NCBI RefSeq assembly: GCF_018614585.1
Contig: NZ_JAGGOI010000031.1
Span: forward strand, 1 to 64,000
DNA: 64,000 nucleotides
Reading direction: 5' to 3'
DNA from: Streptomyces sp. ISL-1
GTDB taxonomy: Bacteria > Actinomycetota > Actinomycetes > Streptomycetales > Streptomycetaceae
A program made the translations under genes and the position numbers. Positions 22,769-31,489 of the stretch are shown here, one piece after another. The notes beneath the pieces were generated by a model. It saw only the letters and a list, made by a program, of their open reading frames with translations, did not search any database and was not told the origin of the DNA. The stretch's first letter is position 1; the number at the start of each line of letters is the position of its first letter.

Positions 22769-24913
22769 TCAGCCCGCGTACTGGGCGAACACGCGCGTGA
22801 AGTCCCAGGGCTGCTGGGAGACGCCCGAGCAGGTGTCGGCGCCGCCGCCGGTGCAGGGACGGTCGCGGTTGACCGACCAGAAGGTCAGCCGCGCGAGGTG
22901 CCGCTGCTGCGCGTAGCCGAGGATGGTGTGGAAATCGGCGACCGTGACGGTCTCGTTGTTGTCGGTGATGCCGTTCATCGAGGAGATGCCGGTGTGCCGG
23001 TAGGCCTGGTCGTCGGTATAGCCGTAGGCGCTCTTGACCGTGTTCTTCAGCCCTTCGGCGGCGCGGAGTGTGAGCGTGCCCATGTTCTGGCCGGCCCCGC
23101 CGAAGTTGAACGGCATGATCGTCCAGCTGTCCACGGTCAGGCCGGACGCCGCGGCCTTGCGGATGAGGCTGTCGTCGGGGCCGTTCTGGCCGGTGCCGAA
23201 GGTGACGTACACCTTGATCCCGGGGTTGTTGGCCTTGACGGTCTTCAGCGCGTCGACGGTGCGCTGCTGGACGGTGGGGCTGTCGTACGCGGCGGCCTCG
23301 ATGTCGATGTCGATGGCCTTGAGCCCGTAGGCGTTGATGACTTTCTGGTAGGCGGCGGCCAGTTCGCCGGCGCTGCCGCAGGAGCTCTCCAGCTTGTTGC
23401 CGCTCCAGCCGCCGAAGGACGGGATCACATCGCCGCCGTTGGCGCGCACGGTGTTGACCGTCTGCTGGTCGACGCCTCCGGTCAGTGGCCTGCCGCCGTC
23501 CCACTGCGGGTTGCAGTAGCCGTTGCTGAGAACGAAGGCGAGAGTGAACCACTTGACGCCGGTGGCGTTCATGACGGTGGTCGGACTGGGCGGGCTGCCC
23601 CAGCCGTTGTAGATGTACGGGGCGACAGCCATGGGGCCGGTGGGCGCCGGGTCACCGCCGCCGGTGGGCGCCGTCCATTTCTGGTTGGCGGCTCCGGTGC
23701 AGGTCCAGATTTGCAGGCGGGTGCCGTTGGCTGAGTTGTTGCCGGTGGCGTCCAGGCATTTGTTGGCGTGGGGGTTGACGATGTCGTGGGCGGCGGTGAC
23801 GGTCCATTTCTGGGCGCCGGTGCCGTTGCAGTCCCAGAGTTGGACGGTGGTGCCGTCGGCGGTTCCGGCGGAGGTGACGTCGAGGCACTTGCCCAGCGCC
23901 CGGATCGTTCCGTCGGCGCCGGTGTTCCACTGCTGTGCGCCGGTGCCGTTGCAGTCGTAGAGCTGCACGGCTGTGCCGTTGGCGCTGTTGGCTCCCGCCA
24001 CGTCGACGCATTTGCCGCCCAGACCCGTGATGGTGCCGCCGACGCCGGGACTGTCGCTGGTGCTGACCCGGATATGGTCGACGACGAGCTGCTGGGGGAA
24101 GGCGGTGCTGCCGTCGGGGTCGCCGGGCCAGTAGCCGCCGACCGCGAGGTTGAGGATCAGGAAGAACGGCTTGTTGAACACCCAGGTACGGCCGCCGAGA
24201 TCGGCAGGCGTACGCCGCTGGTAGACATTGCCGTCGACCGACCAGGTCACCGAGTCCGGGGCCCAGTCGACGGCGAAGGTGTGGAAGGCGTCGGCGAAGG
24301 CCTGACCCCCGGGGAGGGTGTACGCGGCGCCGATGCCGCCGGAGCCGGAGTAGCCCGGGCCGTGGAGCGTGCCGTGGACGGTGGAAGGCTCGAAGCCGAC
24401 GTTCTCCATGACATCGATCTCGCCCGAGCTGGGCCAGCCGACCTGGCCGATGTCGTTGCCGAGCATCCAGAAGGCGGGCCACATGCCTTGGCCGCGCGGC
24501 ACTTTGAGCCTGGCCTCGACATGTCCGTAGGTCTGGGTGAACTTGCCAGCGGTGTTCAGCCGGGCTGAGGTGTATTCACATCTGCCGTACCAGCACTGGT
24601 AGTTGTCGGGATTCTCGCGGCGGGCGGTGATGACCAGGTGACCCTGGCCGTCGAGAGCGGCGTTGCGGTTGCCTGCTGTGTAGTACTGCCGCTCGTGGTT
24701 GTTGACGTTGTCGCCCGTCTCGATCTGCCATCTGCCGGCGTCGACGGCGGAGCCCGCGGGGCCGTCGAAGTCGTCGGAGAAGGTCAGGGCGGCCGGTGCC
24801 GCGGCGACGTGCGGTGCGGGTTCGCCCTGTGCGAGACCGCTCGTGAGAGTCGCGAGGGTCAGGACCGACAGAACGGACAGCAGCAAGCGCCGCGATAAGC
24901 GGGGGGAGTCCAT
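22769..24913 (-). CDS. Secreted GH16 glucanase - CBM13 lectin - GH18-like chitinase fusion
   Basis: A 714-residue exported enzyme, start ATG 24913 behind GGGAGAG. After the signal peptide (RRLLLSVLSVLTLATLTSG) comes a GH16 beta-glucanase domain with the catalytic motif GEIDVMENVG (near residue 165). Residues about 290-415 are a ricin-type CBM13 with three QQW/QKW repeats. The C-terminal 290 residues look like a GH18 chitinase: the barrel strand motif reads KAIDIDIEAA, keeping the DxDxE-type pattern, with SFGGWSG upstream and FWSVNRDRPC at the last strand, as in Streptomyces chitinase-like proteins. A single protein able to hydrolyse beta-1,3-glucan and chitin would suit attack on fungal cell walls. 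GH16 is certain; GH18 activity is inferred. Confidence 0.88.
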   Translation of the reverse strand: MDSPRLSRRLLLSVLSVLTLATLTSGLAQGEPAPHVAAAPAALTFSDDFDGPAGSAVDAGRWQIETGDNVNNHERQYYTAGNRNAALDGQGHLVITARRENPDNYQCWYGRCEYTSARLNTAGKFTQTYGHVEARLKVPRGQGMWPAFWMLGNDIGQVGWPSSGEIDVMENVGFEPSTVHGTLHGPGYSGSGGIGAAYTLPGGQAFADAFHTFAVDWAPDSVTWSVDGNVYQRRTPADLGGRTWVFNKPFFLILNLAVGGYWPGDPDGSTAFPQQLVVDHIRVSTSDSPGVGGTITGLGGKCVDVAGANSANGTAVQLYDCNGTGAQQWNTGADGTIRALGKCLDVTSAGTADGTTVQLWDCNGTGAQKWTVTAAHDIVNPHANKCLDATGNNSANGTRLQIWTCTGAANQKWTAPTGGGDPAPTGPMAVAPYIYNGWGSPPSPTTVMNATGVKWFTLAFVLSNGYCNPQWDGGRPLTGGVDQQTVNTVRANGGDVIPSFGGWSGNKLESSCGSAGELAAAYQKVINAYGLKAIDIDIEAAAYDSPTVQQRTVDALKTVKANNPGIKVYVTFGTGQNGPDDSLIRKAAASGLTVDSWTIMPFNFGGAGQNMGTLTLRAAEGLKNTVKSAYGYTDDQAYRHTGISSMNGITDNNETVTVADFHTILGYAQQRHLARLTFWSVNRDRPCTGGGADTCSGVSQQPWDFTRVFAQYAG

Positions 24914-24971
24914 GACTCTCCCTTCCGGGACATGAAGGCGGAAAGGGATGTGTCGTGCATATGACATGAGA

Positions 24972-25006
24972 CTTAGTTCACTACGTGATTTAAGAAGTGA
25001 ACTAAG
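24972..25006. promoter_or_regulatory. Perfect inverted repeat upstream of the glycosidase operon
   Basis: CTTAGTTCACT (24972-24982) and AGTGAACTAAG (24996-25006) form a perfect 11-bp inverted repeat with a 13-base AT-rich spacer, 59 bases before the glucanase start. The TTAGTT/AACTAA arms resemble operators of ROK/XylR-type sugar repressors. It probably represses or induces the two glycosidase genes in response to a sugar; it is also about 140 bases before the divergent MFS gene. Confidence 0.75.
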
Positions 25007-25144
25007 CACCTGTCAAGGGCTTGGTATGGACCACGATTCCGGTCGGAGTCAGAGAGATAGTGCGCGCTTGCAAGTAAAGGCGCCTGCAATTATTGTTGAC
25101 GCTCGTAAGCCGCAGACGCAATCGTTCTGGAAGGTTCTACCCCC

Positions 25145-26356
25145 ATGCCACTCGCGCTCCTCGCCCTCGCCATCGGGGCCTTCGGCATCGGCACCACCGA
25201 GTTCGTCATCATGGGGTTGCTGCCCGATGTCGCTTCGGACTTCGGCGTGTCGATCCCGATGGCCGGATTCCTGGTGACCGGCTACGCACTCGGCGTGGTG
25301 CTCGGCGCCCCGCTGATGACGATCCTCGGTACGAGGGTGTCCCGGAAGCGGATGCTGATGGTGCTGATGGGCCTGTTCATCGCCGGTAACGTCCTCTCCG
25401 CCGTCGCACCCTCCTTCGGCGTGATGCTGGCCGGCCGGGTCGTCGCCTCGCTCGCCCACGGCGCCTTCTTCGGCATCGGCTCGGTCGTCGCGGCCGGCCT
25501 TGTCGCTCCCGAGAAGAAGGCCGGCGCGATCGCGATGATGTTCACCGGGCTGACCGTGGCCAACGTCGTCGGCGTCCCGCTCGGCACCTACGTCGGCCAG
25601 AGCGCGGGCTGGCGCGCCACCTTCTTCGTCGTCGCCGCACTCGGCGTCGTCGGACTCCTCGGCGTGGCGAAGCTGGTGCCGGAGCAGCCCAAGCCCGAAG
25701 GCGTACGGCTGCGCCACGAGCTGGCGGCCTTCCGTAATGTGCAGGTTCTGCTCGCCATGGCCATGACGGTCCTCGGCTTCGGCGGAGTCTTCGCCGCGAT
25801 CACCTACATCACGCCGATGATGACCGAGGTCACCGGGTTCGCCGACTCGTCCGTGACCTGGCTGCTGGTCCTGTTCGGCCTCGGCATGGTCGGCGGGAAC
25901 CTGATAGGCGGAAAGTTCGCCGACCGCGCGCTGATGCCGCTGCTGTACGTATCGCTGGGCGCCCTCTCCCTCGTACTGGCGCTGTTCACCGTCACCGCGC
26001 ACAACACGGTCACCGCGGCGATCACCATCGTCCTGATCGGCGCGCTGGGCTTCGCGACCGTACCGCCGCTGCAGAAGCGGGTCCTGGACCAGGCCGCGGG
26101 CGCCCCCACCCTGGCCTCCGCCGTCAACATCGGCGCCTTCAACCTCGGTAACGCCCTCGCCGCCTGGCTCGGCGGCATGGTCATCGCGGCCGGATTCGGC
26201 TACACCGCACCCAACTGGGTCGGCGCCGCCCTCGCCGCCTCCGCGCTCGGCCTCGCCGTCGTCTCCCACCTCCTGGAGCGCCGCACGGCGACCGCCCACA
26301 GCCGGGTCGTCACCGCCTCCACCCCCGACACGGCCGCAGTCCCCGCCAACCACTGA
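25145..26356 (+). CDS. MFS transporter, DHA1 family (drug/sugar exporter type)
   Basis: A 403-residue, 12-helix major facilitator protein. TM1 ends FGIGTTEFVIMGLLPDVA, a hallmark of the AraJ/CmlR/YdhP group, and the loop 2-3 motif is GTRVSRKRMLM; GVPLGTYVGQ in TM5 is the antiporter motif C. Members export sugars or antibiotics such as chloramphenicol using the proton gradient. It starts at ATG 25145, divergent from the glucanase gene, and is followed 67 bases later by a GlcG-family gene. Confidence 0.9.
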   Translation: MPLALLALAIGAFGIGTTEFVIMGLLPDVASDFGVSIPMAGFLVTGYALGVVLGAPLMTILGTRVSRKRMLMVLMGLFIAGNVLSAVAPSFGVMLAGRVVASLAHGAFFGIGSVVAAGLVAPEKKAGAIAMMFTGLTVANVVGVPLGTYVGQSAGWRATFFVVAALGVVGLLGVAKLVPEQPKPEGVRLRHELAAFRNVQVLLAMAMTVLGFGGVFAAITYITPMMTEVTGFADSSVTWLLVLFGLGMVGGNLIGGKFADRALMPLLYVSLGALSLVLALFTVTAHNTVTAAITIVLIGALGFATVPPLQKRVLDQAAGAPTLASAVNIGAFNLGNALAAWLGGMVIAAGFGYTAPNWVGAALAASALGLAVVSHLLERRTATAHSRVVTASTPDTAAVPANH

Positions 26357-26405
26357 TCCACCGCGGCCGATCACCTGATCCACCGCGTCCACCGCTGATC
26401 CACCG
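26354..26405. repeat. Direct repeats of ctgatccaccgc
   Basis: The sequence ctgatccaccgc occurs three times (starting at 26354, 26380 and 26395) in the short gap between the MFS and GlcG genes. It is too short and too close to the next gene to be more than a local repeat. Confidence 0.6.
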
Positions 26406-26423
26406 CACCAAGGAGCCGACCTC

Positions 26424-26849
26424 ATGACCATCACCGCCACCGCCGTCGCCCCGCTGACCATCCAGGACGCGGAGACCCTCGTGGACACCGCCCGCCGCGC
26501 CGCCGAAGCCGCCGGGGTCAGCGCCGCCGTCACCGTCCTGGACGCGGGCGGCCACCTGCTGGCCTTCCGCCGCGACGACCGGGCCGTGCTCATCGCGGGC
26601 GAGACCAGCACCCGCAAGGCGTACACCGCCCTCCAGTTGAACGCCCCGACCGCCGACCTCGTCGACGCGGTCCAGCCCGGCGGCCTCTTCCACACCCTGC
26701 CGACCGCCCTCGACGAGCCGCTGCTCTTCATCGCCGGCGGCATCCCCGTTCACCGCGACGGCCGCCTCATCGGCGCGGTCGGCGTCGGCGGCGGAGCCCC
26801 TGACCAGGACCACGGCTTCGCCGCCGCGGCCGTCGAAGCCCTCGTGTAG
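26424..26849 (+). CDS. GlcG/HbpS-family heme-binding-type protein
   Basis: A 141-residue protein of the GlcG/HbpS family (DUF336). Typical segments are AARRAAEAAGVSAAVTVLDA-like helix and strand, GGHLLAFRRDD, KAYTALQL, and the C-terminal GGIPVHRDGRLIGAVGVGGG. HbpS binds heme and modulates a sensor kinase in Streptomyces reticuli, and GlcG sits in glycolate operons. No signal peptide is visible, so this copy should be cytoplasmic. AAGGAG precedes the ATG. It may be cotranscribed with the upstream exporter. Confidence 0.88.
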   Translation: MTITATAVAPLTIQDAETLVDTARRAAEAAGVSAAVTVLDAGGHLLAFRRDDRAVLIAGETSTRKAYTALQLNAPTADLVDAVQPGGLFHTLPTALDEPLLFIAGGIPVHRDGRLIGAVGVGGGAPDQDHGFAAAAVEALV

Positions 26850-27105
26850 CCCGCAGGTTTCGGACCAGGCCCGTCGGCCCGCGACACACTCAGGAGCGGG
26901 TCGGCGGGTGACTTTTAGGACCTGGACGACGTGTGGCTTCCAGGCCCTGAACGATGGTGTGGATCGACCTGATCGCCGACCTGGGCTCCGACTGAGGGAC
27001 GTACGAGAACGGGACGAACCTCGGCTTCGCCGCCTGACGTCCCGGCTGTGCTGAGGTGGGTTCCCCGGCAGGTCCGTCGGGGAACGCGCTTCACAGGGAG
27101 GTCCA

Positions 27106-27873
27106 GTGGCAGAACCACCACCGAGTCCTGACGACAGTGACTTTCCCGCGCGCATCGCGCCAGGCTGCCGGGATCCCGGCGAACTGGACGCCCAGGTGGC
27201 CCGGTGCCGGGCCTGCCCCAGGCTGGTGGCCTGGCGGGAAGAGGTCGCCCGAACGAAACGTGCCGCTTTCCAGGACTGGGAGTACTGGGGAAGGCCGGTC
27301 CCCGGATTCGGCCCGCCCGACGCGGCGCTGGCCGTGGTCGGGCTCGCGCCCGCGGCGCACGGGGGCAACCGGACCGGCCGGATGTTCACCGGGGACGCGT
27401 CGGGCGACATCCTCTTCGCCGCGCTGCATGCCGTCGGCCTCGCCTCCCGGCCGGACTCCACGCACCGTGGCGACGGGCTGAAGCTGCGCGGAGTGCGGGT
27501 CACGGCGCCGGTCCACTGCGCTCCTCCGCAGAACAAGCCGACCCCGGCCGAGCGGGACGCCTGCCGGCCATGGCTGGCGAGCGAGCTGGAACTGCTGAGC
27601 CCCACCCTGCGCGCGGTGGTGGTCCTCGGCGCCTTCGGCTGGCAGGCGGTGCTGCCCGTCCTCAGCGACGCGGGGTGGCAACTGCCGCGCCCCCGGCCGG
27701 TGTTCGCGCACGGTGCCCAGGTGACACTGCCCGGCTGTGAGGAGCGCCCGGAGCTGCATCTTCTTGGTTGCTACCACCCGAGCCAGCGCAACACATTCAC
27801 CGGGCGGCTCACCCTCCCCATGCTCATCGACGTGCTTCGCCACGCCGCCGAAATCTCCGGCCTGGATCAATGA
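27106..27873 (+). CDS. Uracil-DNA glycosylase (family 4/5 type, iron-sulfur)
   Basis: A 255-residue DNA repair enzyme, start GTG 27106. The motif GLAPAAHGGNRTGRMFTGDA (residues about 76-95) is the active-site motif 1 region of the family 5 (UdgB) type, which has no catalytic Asp or Asn at the usual place. Cysteines in the CRACPRL segment near residue 31 and others downstream (VHCAPP, RDACRP) fit the 4Fe-4S cluster. The second motif is HPSQRNTFTGRLT. It removes uracil and deaminated bases from DNA. It is a single gene. Confidence 0.88.
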   Translation: MAEPPPSPDDSDFPARIAPGCRDPGELDAQVARCRACPRLVAWREEVARTKRAAFQDWEYWGRPVPGFGPPDAALAVVGLAPAAHGGNRTGRMFTGDASGDILFAALHAVGLASRPDSTHRGDGLKLRGVRVTAPVHCAPPQNKPTPAERDACRPWLASELELLSPTLRAVVVLGAFGWQAVLPVLSDAGWQLPRPRPVFAHGAQVTLPGCEERPELHLLGCYHPSQRNTFTGRLTLPMLIDVLRHAAEISGLDQ

Positions 27874-27877
27874 CGCT

Positions 27878-27929
27878 GATCTTCGGGGCCACTGGTCCGG
27901 CGTGATCGAGGTTTCATCCGCCGAAGATC
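27878..27929. promoter_or_regulatory. Inverted repeat before the F420-dependent oxidoreductase gene
   Basis: GATCTTCGG (27878-27886) and CCGAAGATC (27921-27929) are perfect complements, 34 bases apart, between the glycosylase stop and the next start at 27945. It could be an operator or a leader or terminator stem. Confidence 0.4.
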
Positions 27930-27944
27930 GGTGACAGGACCGAT

Positions 27945-28910
27945 ATGCCGCAAATCGGATACACGATGATGACCGAGCAGGCCGGCCCCCGTGAGCTCAT
28001 CGATCACGTTGTCGGCGCGGAGCAGGCGGGCTTCGACTTCTCCGTAACCTCCGACCATTACTTCCCATGGCTGGCGTCCCAGGGCCACGCCCCGTACGCG
28101 TGGAGCGTCCTCGGGGCGGCCGCCCAGGCCACCTCCCGCATCCCGCTCATGACGTACGTGACCTGCCCGACGACCCGCTACCACCCCGCGGTCGTCGCCC
28201 AGAAGGCCGCAACCATGCAGCTGCTGTCCGAGGGGCGCTTCCGGCTCGGCCTCGGCTCCGGCGAGAACCTCAACGAGCACGTCGTCGGCGGTGGCTGGCC
28301 CGCCGCGCATGTCCGGCTGGAGATGCTGGAAGAAGCCGTGGAGATCATCAGAGCCCTGTTCGCCGGCGGAAACGTGAACCATCACGGTGCGCATTTCGAC
28401 GTCGAGAACGCCACGCTGTGGGACCTTCCCGACGAGCTCCCGCCGATCGGCGTCGCCGTCTCCGGCGACAGGTCCTGCGAACTCGCAGGCCATGTGGCGG
28501 ATCTCGTCATCGCCACCGAGCCCAAGCGTGAACTCCTGGACGCCTTCGACCGGCACGGCGGCGTGGGCAAGCCCCGGATCGGCCAGCTGCCCGTCTGCTA
28601 CGACACCGACCGGGACGCAGCGATCGCCCGGGCCCACGACCAGTTCCGCTGGGCCCTCGGCGGCTGGCCGCTCAACGCCGAGCTGCCGGGACCCCCCGGA
28701 TTCGCCGTGGCCACCGAGTACGTACGCTCCGAGGACGTCGCCCGGTCCATCCCGTGCGGGGACAACCTCGACGACTTCGTGGCGGCCGTACGGCTGTACG
28801 CGGAGGCGGGCTTCACCGAGATCGCGCTCGTCCAGGTGGGCGGCGACCATCAACGGCCCTTCCTCGACTGGGCGGAGGCAAAGCTGCTTCCCGCCTTGCG
28901 TGAACTCTGA
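27945..28910 (+). CDS. LLM-class F420-dependent oxidoreductase
   Basis: A 321-residue TIM-barrel luciferase-like monooxygenase of the F420-dependent type. Diagnostic parts are QIGYTMMTEQAGPRELIDHV at the start, SDHYFPW (near residue 38), TYVTCPTTRYHPAVVAQKAA, and GRFRLGLGSGENLNEHV, the coenzyme F420 binding stretch found in glucose-6-phosphate-dehydrogenase-like members (TIGR03557 type). It should oxidise or reduce a small substrate with F420; the substrate is unknown. Confidence 0.92.
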   Translation: MPQIGYTMMTEQAGPRELIDHVVGAEQAGFDFSVTSDHYFPWLASQGHAPYAWSVLGAAAQATSRIPLMTYVTCPTTRYHPAVVAQKAATMQLLSEGRFRLGLGSGENLNEHVVGGGWPAAHVRLEMLEEAVEIIRALFAGGNVNHHGAHFDVENATLWDLPDELPPIGVAVSGDRSCELAGHVADLVIATEPKRELLDAFDRHGGVGKPRIGQLPVCYDTDRDAAIARAHDQFRWALGGWPLNAELPGPPGFAVATEYVRSEDVARSIPCGDNLDDFVAAVRLYAEAGFTEIALVQVGGDHQRPFLDWAEAKLLPALREL

Positions 28911-29000
28911 GCGGCCTCCGCGCGGCCGTGCCGCCGACGCCGGGCCGTGCCGCCGACGCCGGGCCGGGCGTCAGCTGCCCCGGGCCGGGCGCCGGCCCCC

Positions 29001-29435
29001 TCAGGCCAGGCGCAGCCCGTCCTGAGGCTCCGGCGCCCGGGCTACTTCCGGCGGCGGAGCAGCGACGGCCAGCGAGAAGGAGTGCCCGGCGGGATCGGAG
29101 TAGAGGCGCACATCGCGCGGCCCGCCGTTGTCCTTGGTGTCCACCGGGCGAGCGCCGAGGCTGATCACCTCTCGTTCGGCCTCGTCCATGTCCTCGCGCG
29201 AGACGAGGATCCGCAGGTGCGCCTGCTGCGAGTCGTCCGGCCGCGGCCAACTGGGTGGCGCGTACCCGTGATCCCTGTGCACGGCCAGGTGCACGCCGTC
29301 GTTGCCGACGATCTCTACATAGTCGGGGTCCGCCCCCAACTGGGTCCGGGCATCGAGCAGGGTGGCGTAGAACTCCGCGAGAGCCGCGGGTTCCGCGCAG
29401 TCCAGGATCAGCACGCTCGTCTTGGCGACTGCCAT
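29001..29435 (-). CDS. VOC-family (glyoxalase/bleomycin-resistance) protein
   Basis: A 144-residue protein of two beta-alpha-beta-beta-beta modules, start ATG 29435 (GAAGG upstream). It opens SVLILDCAEPAALAEFYATL, has HLAVHRDHGYAPPSWPRPDD in module 1 and REVISLGARPVDTKDN then YSDPAGHSFSLAV in module 2. Such proteins bind metal and substrate or sequester drugs. The substrate cannot be told. Between it and 28910 lie two copies of a 19-base unit containing ggccgtgccgccgacgcc. Confidence 0.88.
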   Translation of the reverse strand: MAVAKTSVLILDCAEPAALAEFYATLLDARTQLGADPDYVEIVGNDGVHLAVHRDHGYAPPSWPRPDDSQQAHLRILVSREDMDEAEREVISLGARPVDTKDNGGPRDVRLYSDPAGHSFSLAVAAPPPEVARAPEPQDGLRLA

Positions 29436-29506
29436 GAGGGCCTTCTTCCGTACGGCTGTTGGTGTGGATACGCCTACGGTTGTCGGGTTCCCCGGCGTCG
29501 GCCGGA

Positions 29507-31468
29507 CTAACTGTGTTCCTGCGCCGGCAGCGTGGCTCGACTGGTGTACCCGGACCAGATCCTGGCGGGATAGCCGTCGCCGATGTTCTTGAGGGCGACC
29601 TGCTTGTGCGTGGTGGCGTCCTCGCCGAAGAGGCCTATCGCGGTGACGAGGTCGTCCGTGGAGCCGACGAACCACTCCGCCTTTCTGTCGTCGGTGCGGC
29701 CCGAGGTCGTGGTGACGGTCTGCTCGCTGACGCCGGGCGTAAAGGGGCGGTCGACCCCGCCACGGCCGCCGCCGCTCAGATACGAATTGACTACGCCGGC
29801 GGTCCTGGGGTCGATCGCCTGACCGCCGATCGCGGCCCGTAGACGCGTACCCTCTCCATCGCGCTCAGCGGACTTCACGATCGAGGGGGTGACCTTCCTG
29901 CCCTCGTGGTGGAAGGAGGCGTAGACACCGGCCAGCTCCAGCGGGCTGGCTCCCATCAGGCCCAGCGACGCCGCATCGGGTGAGGCGAAGTCGCCCGGGT
30001 CCACATCCATTCCGAGCGCGGTGGCGATCTCCTCGATGTGCTCGGTGCCGTACCGATCCTTGTCCTGGGTCTTGACCTCCATCGACGCGGCAACCGCGAC
30101 CGGATCGAAGGTGGGACCTGCCTGGTAGTCGGAGCGGGTTGCGTTGCTGAGGTAGTGCCGGGTGTAGTCGCGGCCGCCGTAGAGCGCGACGATGCGGCCC
30201 GACCTCGGGTCCACCGAAACGGCTCCGGCCTGCCGATTGCCGTCGGCGGCCGCTTCGTCGGAGGCCGTATCCGCCTCCGCATCAACACCCCCACCCGGCT
30301 CGGCTTCCGCTTCAGCATCCGCGCCTTCGCCGAGTCCCGCCGTGACGGCCTGCTCCAGAGCCCGCTGTTTGTCCGGGTCGATGTTGAGAGTGATACGCCA
30401 GCCACCGCCCGCCAGTTCCTGCTCGCTGACCCCGGAGGCCATCAGCTCGCGCCGGGCGGCGTCCACGAGATAGCCGGACTGGCCGGACAGCCCGTCACCC
30501 GGCGTGGGCGCCACCGGCTCGGGGAACTTCATCCGCTGCCGCGCGCCCTTGTCCAGCCAGCCCTCATCGACCATGTTGTCGAGTACGTAATTCCAGCGCT
30601 CCGTGACCAGCTGTTTGCCCTGGGGGCCGGCGATGGCCCAGTCGTACTGACTGGGCGCCTGCAGCAACGCCGCGAGGTACGCGCCCTGCTCGACGCTCAG
30701 CTCTTCGACTTCCCGGTGGTAGTACGCGCGGGCCGCGGCCTGGACCCCGTAGGCGAGACGCCCGTAGTAACTGCTGTTCAGGTATCCGGCGAGGATGTCG
30801 TCCTTGGAGTTCTGCCGGTCGACCTTGAGCGAGATGACCAGCTCCTTGACCTTGCGGGTGATGGTCTGCTCCTGGCTGAGGTAGTAGTTCTTGACGTACT
30901 GCTGGGTGATGGTCGAGCCACCCTGCTTGCCCTTGCCGGTGAGTGTGCTCAGGATGCCGCGGGCGGTGCCGGACAGTGAGACGCCGGAGTCGCTGTAGAA
31001 GTCCTTGTTCTCGGCTGCGACGAAGGCGTGCTGGACGCCCAGGGGCACTCTGCTCAGCGGGACGGTCTCCCGGTTGGTCTCCCCGGTGCGGGCGAGGCGC
31101 GTGCCGTCGCTGTACAGGTAGACGTTGCTCTGCGCCTTGGCCAGTTCATTGGCCTGGGGGATGTCGATGGAGACGTAGAGGACGGTGAAGCCTCCGGCGA
31201 GCAGGACTATCAGGGTGACGACGCAGGCGAGTGCCCTCTTCCAGGTGAGGAAACGGCCTGCACCGGTCCGCTTCCCGGCCCGCCACCGTTGCCGCCGGAT
31301 ACGGGCCTCGCCGTGTGCCCCTCTCGACTCTCCGGACGCACCTGCCTCGTTTACCTCGCTGCTGACCTCGCTCGCCTTCTGCCGCCCCGCTGTCCGGTCC
31401 GGACTCCACCTGGTACGCATGGGGCCATCCTCAGCGCCGAAGATCTTTGTAAACGCGAAGGGAGACAT
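29507..31468 (-). CDS. Class A penicillin-binding protein with degenerate transpeptidase domain
   Basis: A 653-residue (or, from ATG 31420, 637-residue) membrane protein: basic cytoplasmic N-terminus, one membrane helix (near residue 80-100), a GT51 glycosyltransferase domain and a transpeptidase-like domain. GT51 is intact: AAENKDFYSDSG holds the catalytic glutamate and GGSTITQQYVKN follows. The transpeptidase domain is not: the usual GSTFK motif reads AGPTFDP (near 453), losing both the acyl serine and lysine, and KTGTT reads SGRTDD (near 590). An acidic Ala/Glu-rich linker lies between. It should polymerise glycan but not crosslink or bind penicillin. It follows the sensor kinase gene by 21 bases or fewer than 70, so it belongs to that operon. 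Confidence 0.9.
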   Translation of the reverse strand: MSPFAFTKIFGAEDGPMRTRWSPDRTAGRQKASEVSSEVNEAGASGESRGAHGEARIRRQRWRAGKRTGAGRFLTWKRALACVVTLIVLLAGGFTVLYVSIDIPQANELAKAQSNVYLYSDGTRLARTGETNRETVPLSRVPLGVQHAFVAAENKDFYSDSGVSLSGTARGILSTLTGKGKQGGSTITQQYVKNYYLSQEQTITRKVKELVISLKVDRQNSKDDILAGYLNSSYYGRLAYGVQAAARAYYHREVEELSVEQGAYLAALLQAPSQYDWAIAGPQGKQLVTERWNYVLDNMVDEGWLDKGARQRMKFPEPVAPTPGDGLSGQSGYLVDAARRELMASGVSEQELAGGGWRITLNIDPDKQRALEQAVTAGLGEGADAEAEAEPGGGVDAEADTASDEAAADGNRQAGAVSVDPRSGRIVALYGGRDYTRHYLSNATRSDYQAGPTFDPVAVAASMEVKTQDKDRYGTEHIEEIATALGMDVDPGDFASPDAASLGLMGASPLELAGVYASFHHEGRKVTPSIVKSAERDGEGTRLRAAIGGQAIDPRTAGVVNSYLSGGGRGGVDRPFTPGVSEQTVTTTSGRTDDRKAEWFVGSTDDLVTAIGLFGEDATTHKQVALKNIGDGYPARIWSGYTSRATLPAQEHS

Positions 31469-31489
31469 CGGCTGAGCCTCGGAGGTGTA

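Noticed and set aside
22683..23552. Upstream extension of the beta-helix protein frame into the glucanase gene
   Set aside because: This open part is out of frame with the GH18-like domain on the same strand and has no homology; the GTG at 22682 has a good ribosome site and starts a signal peptide.
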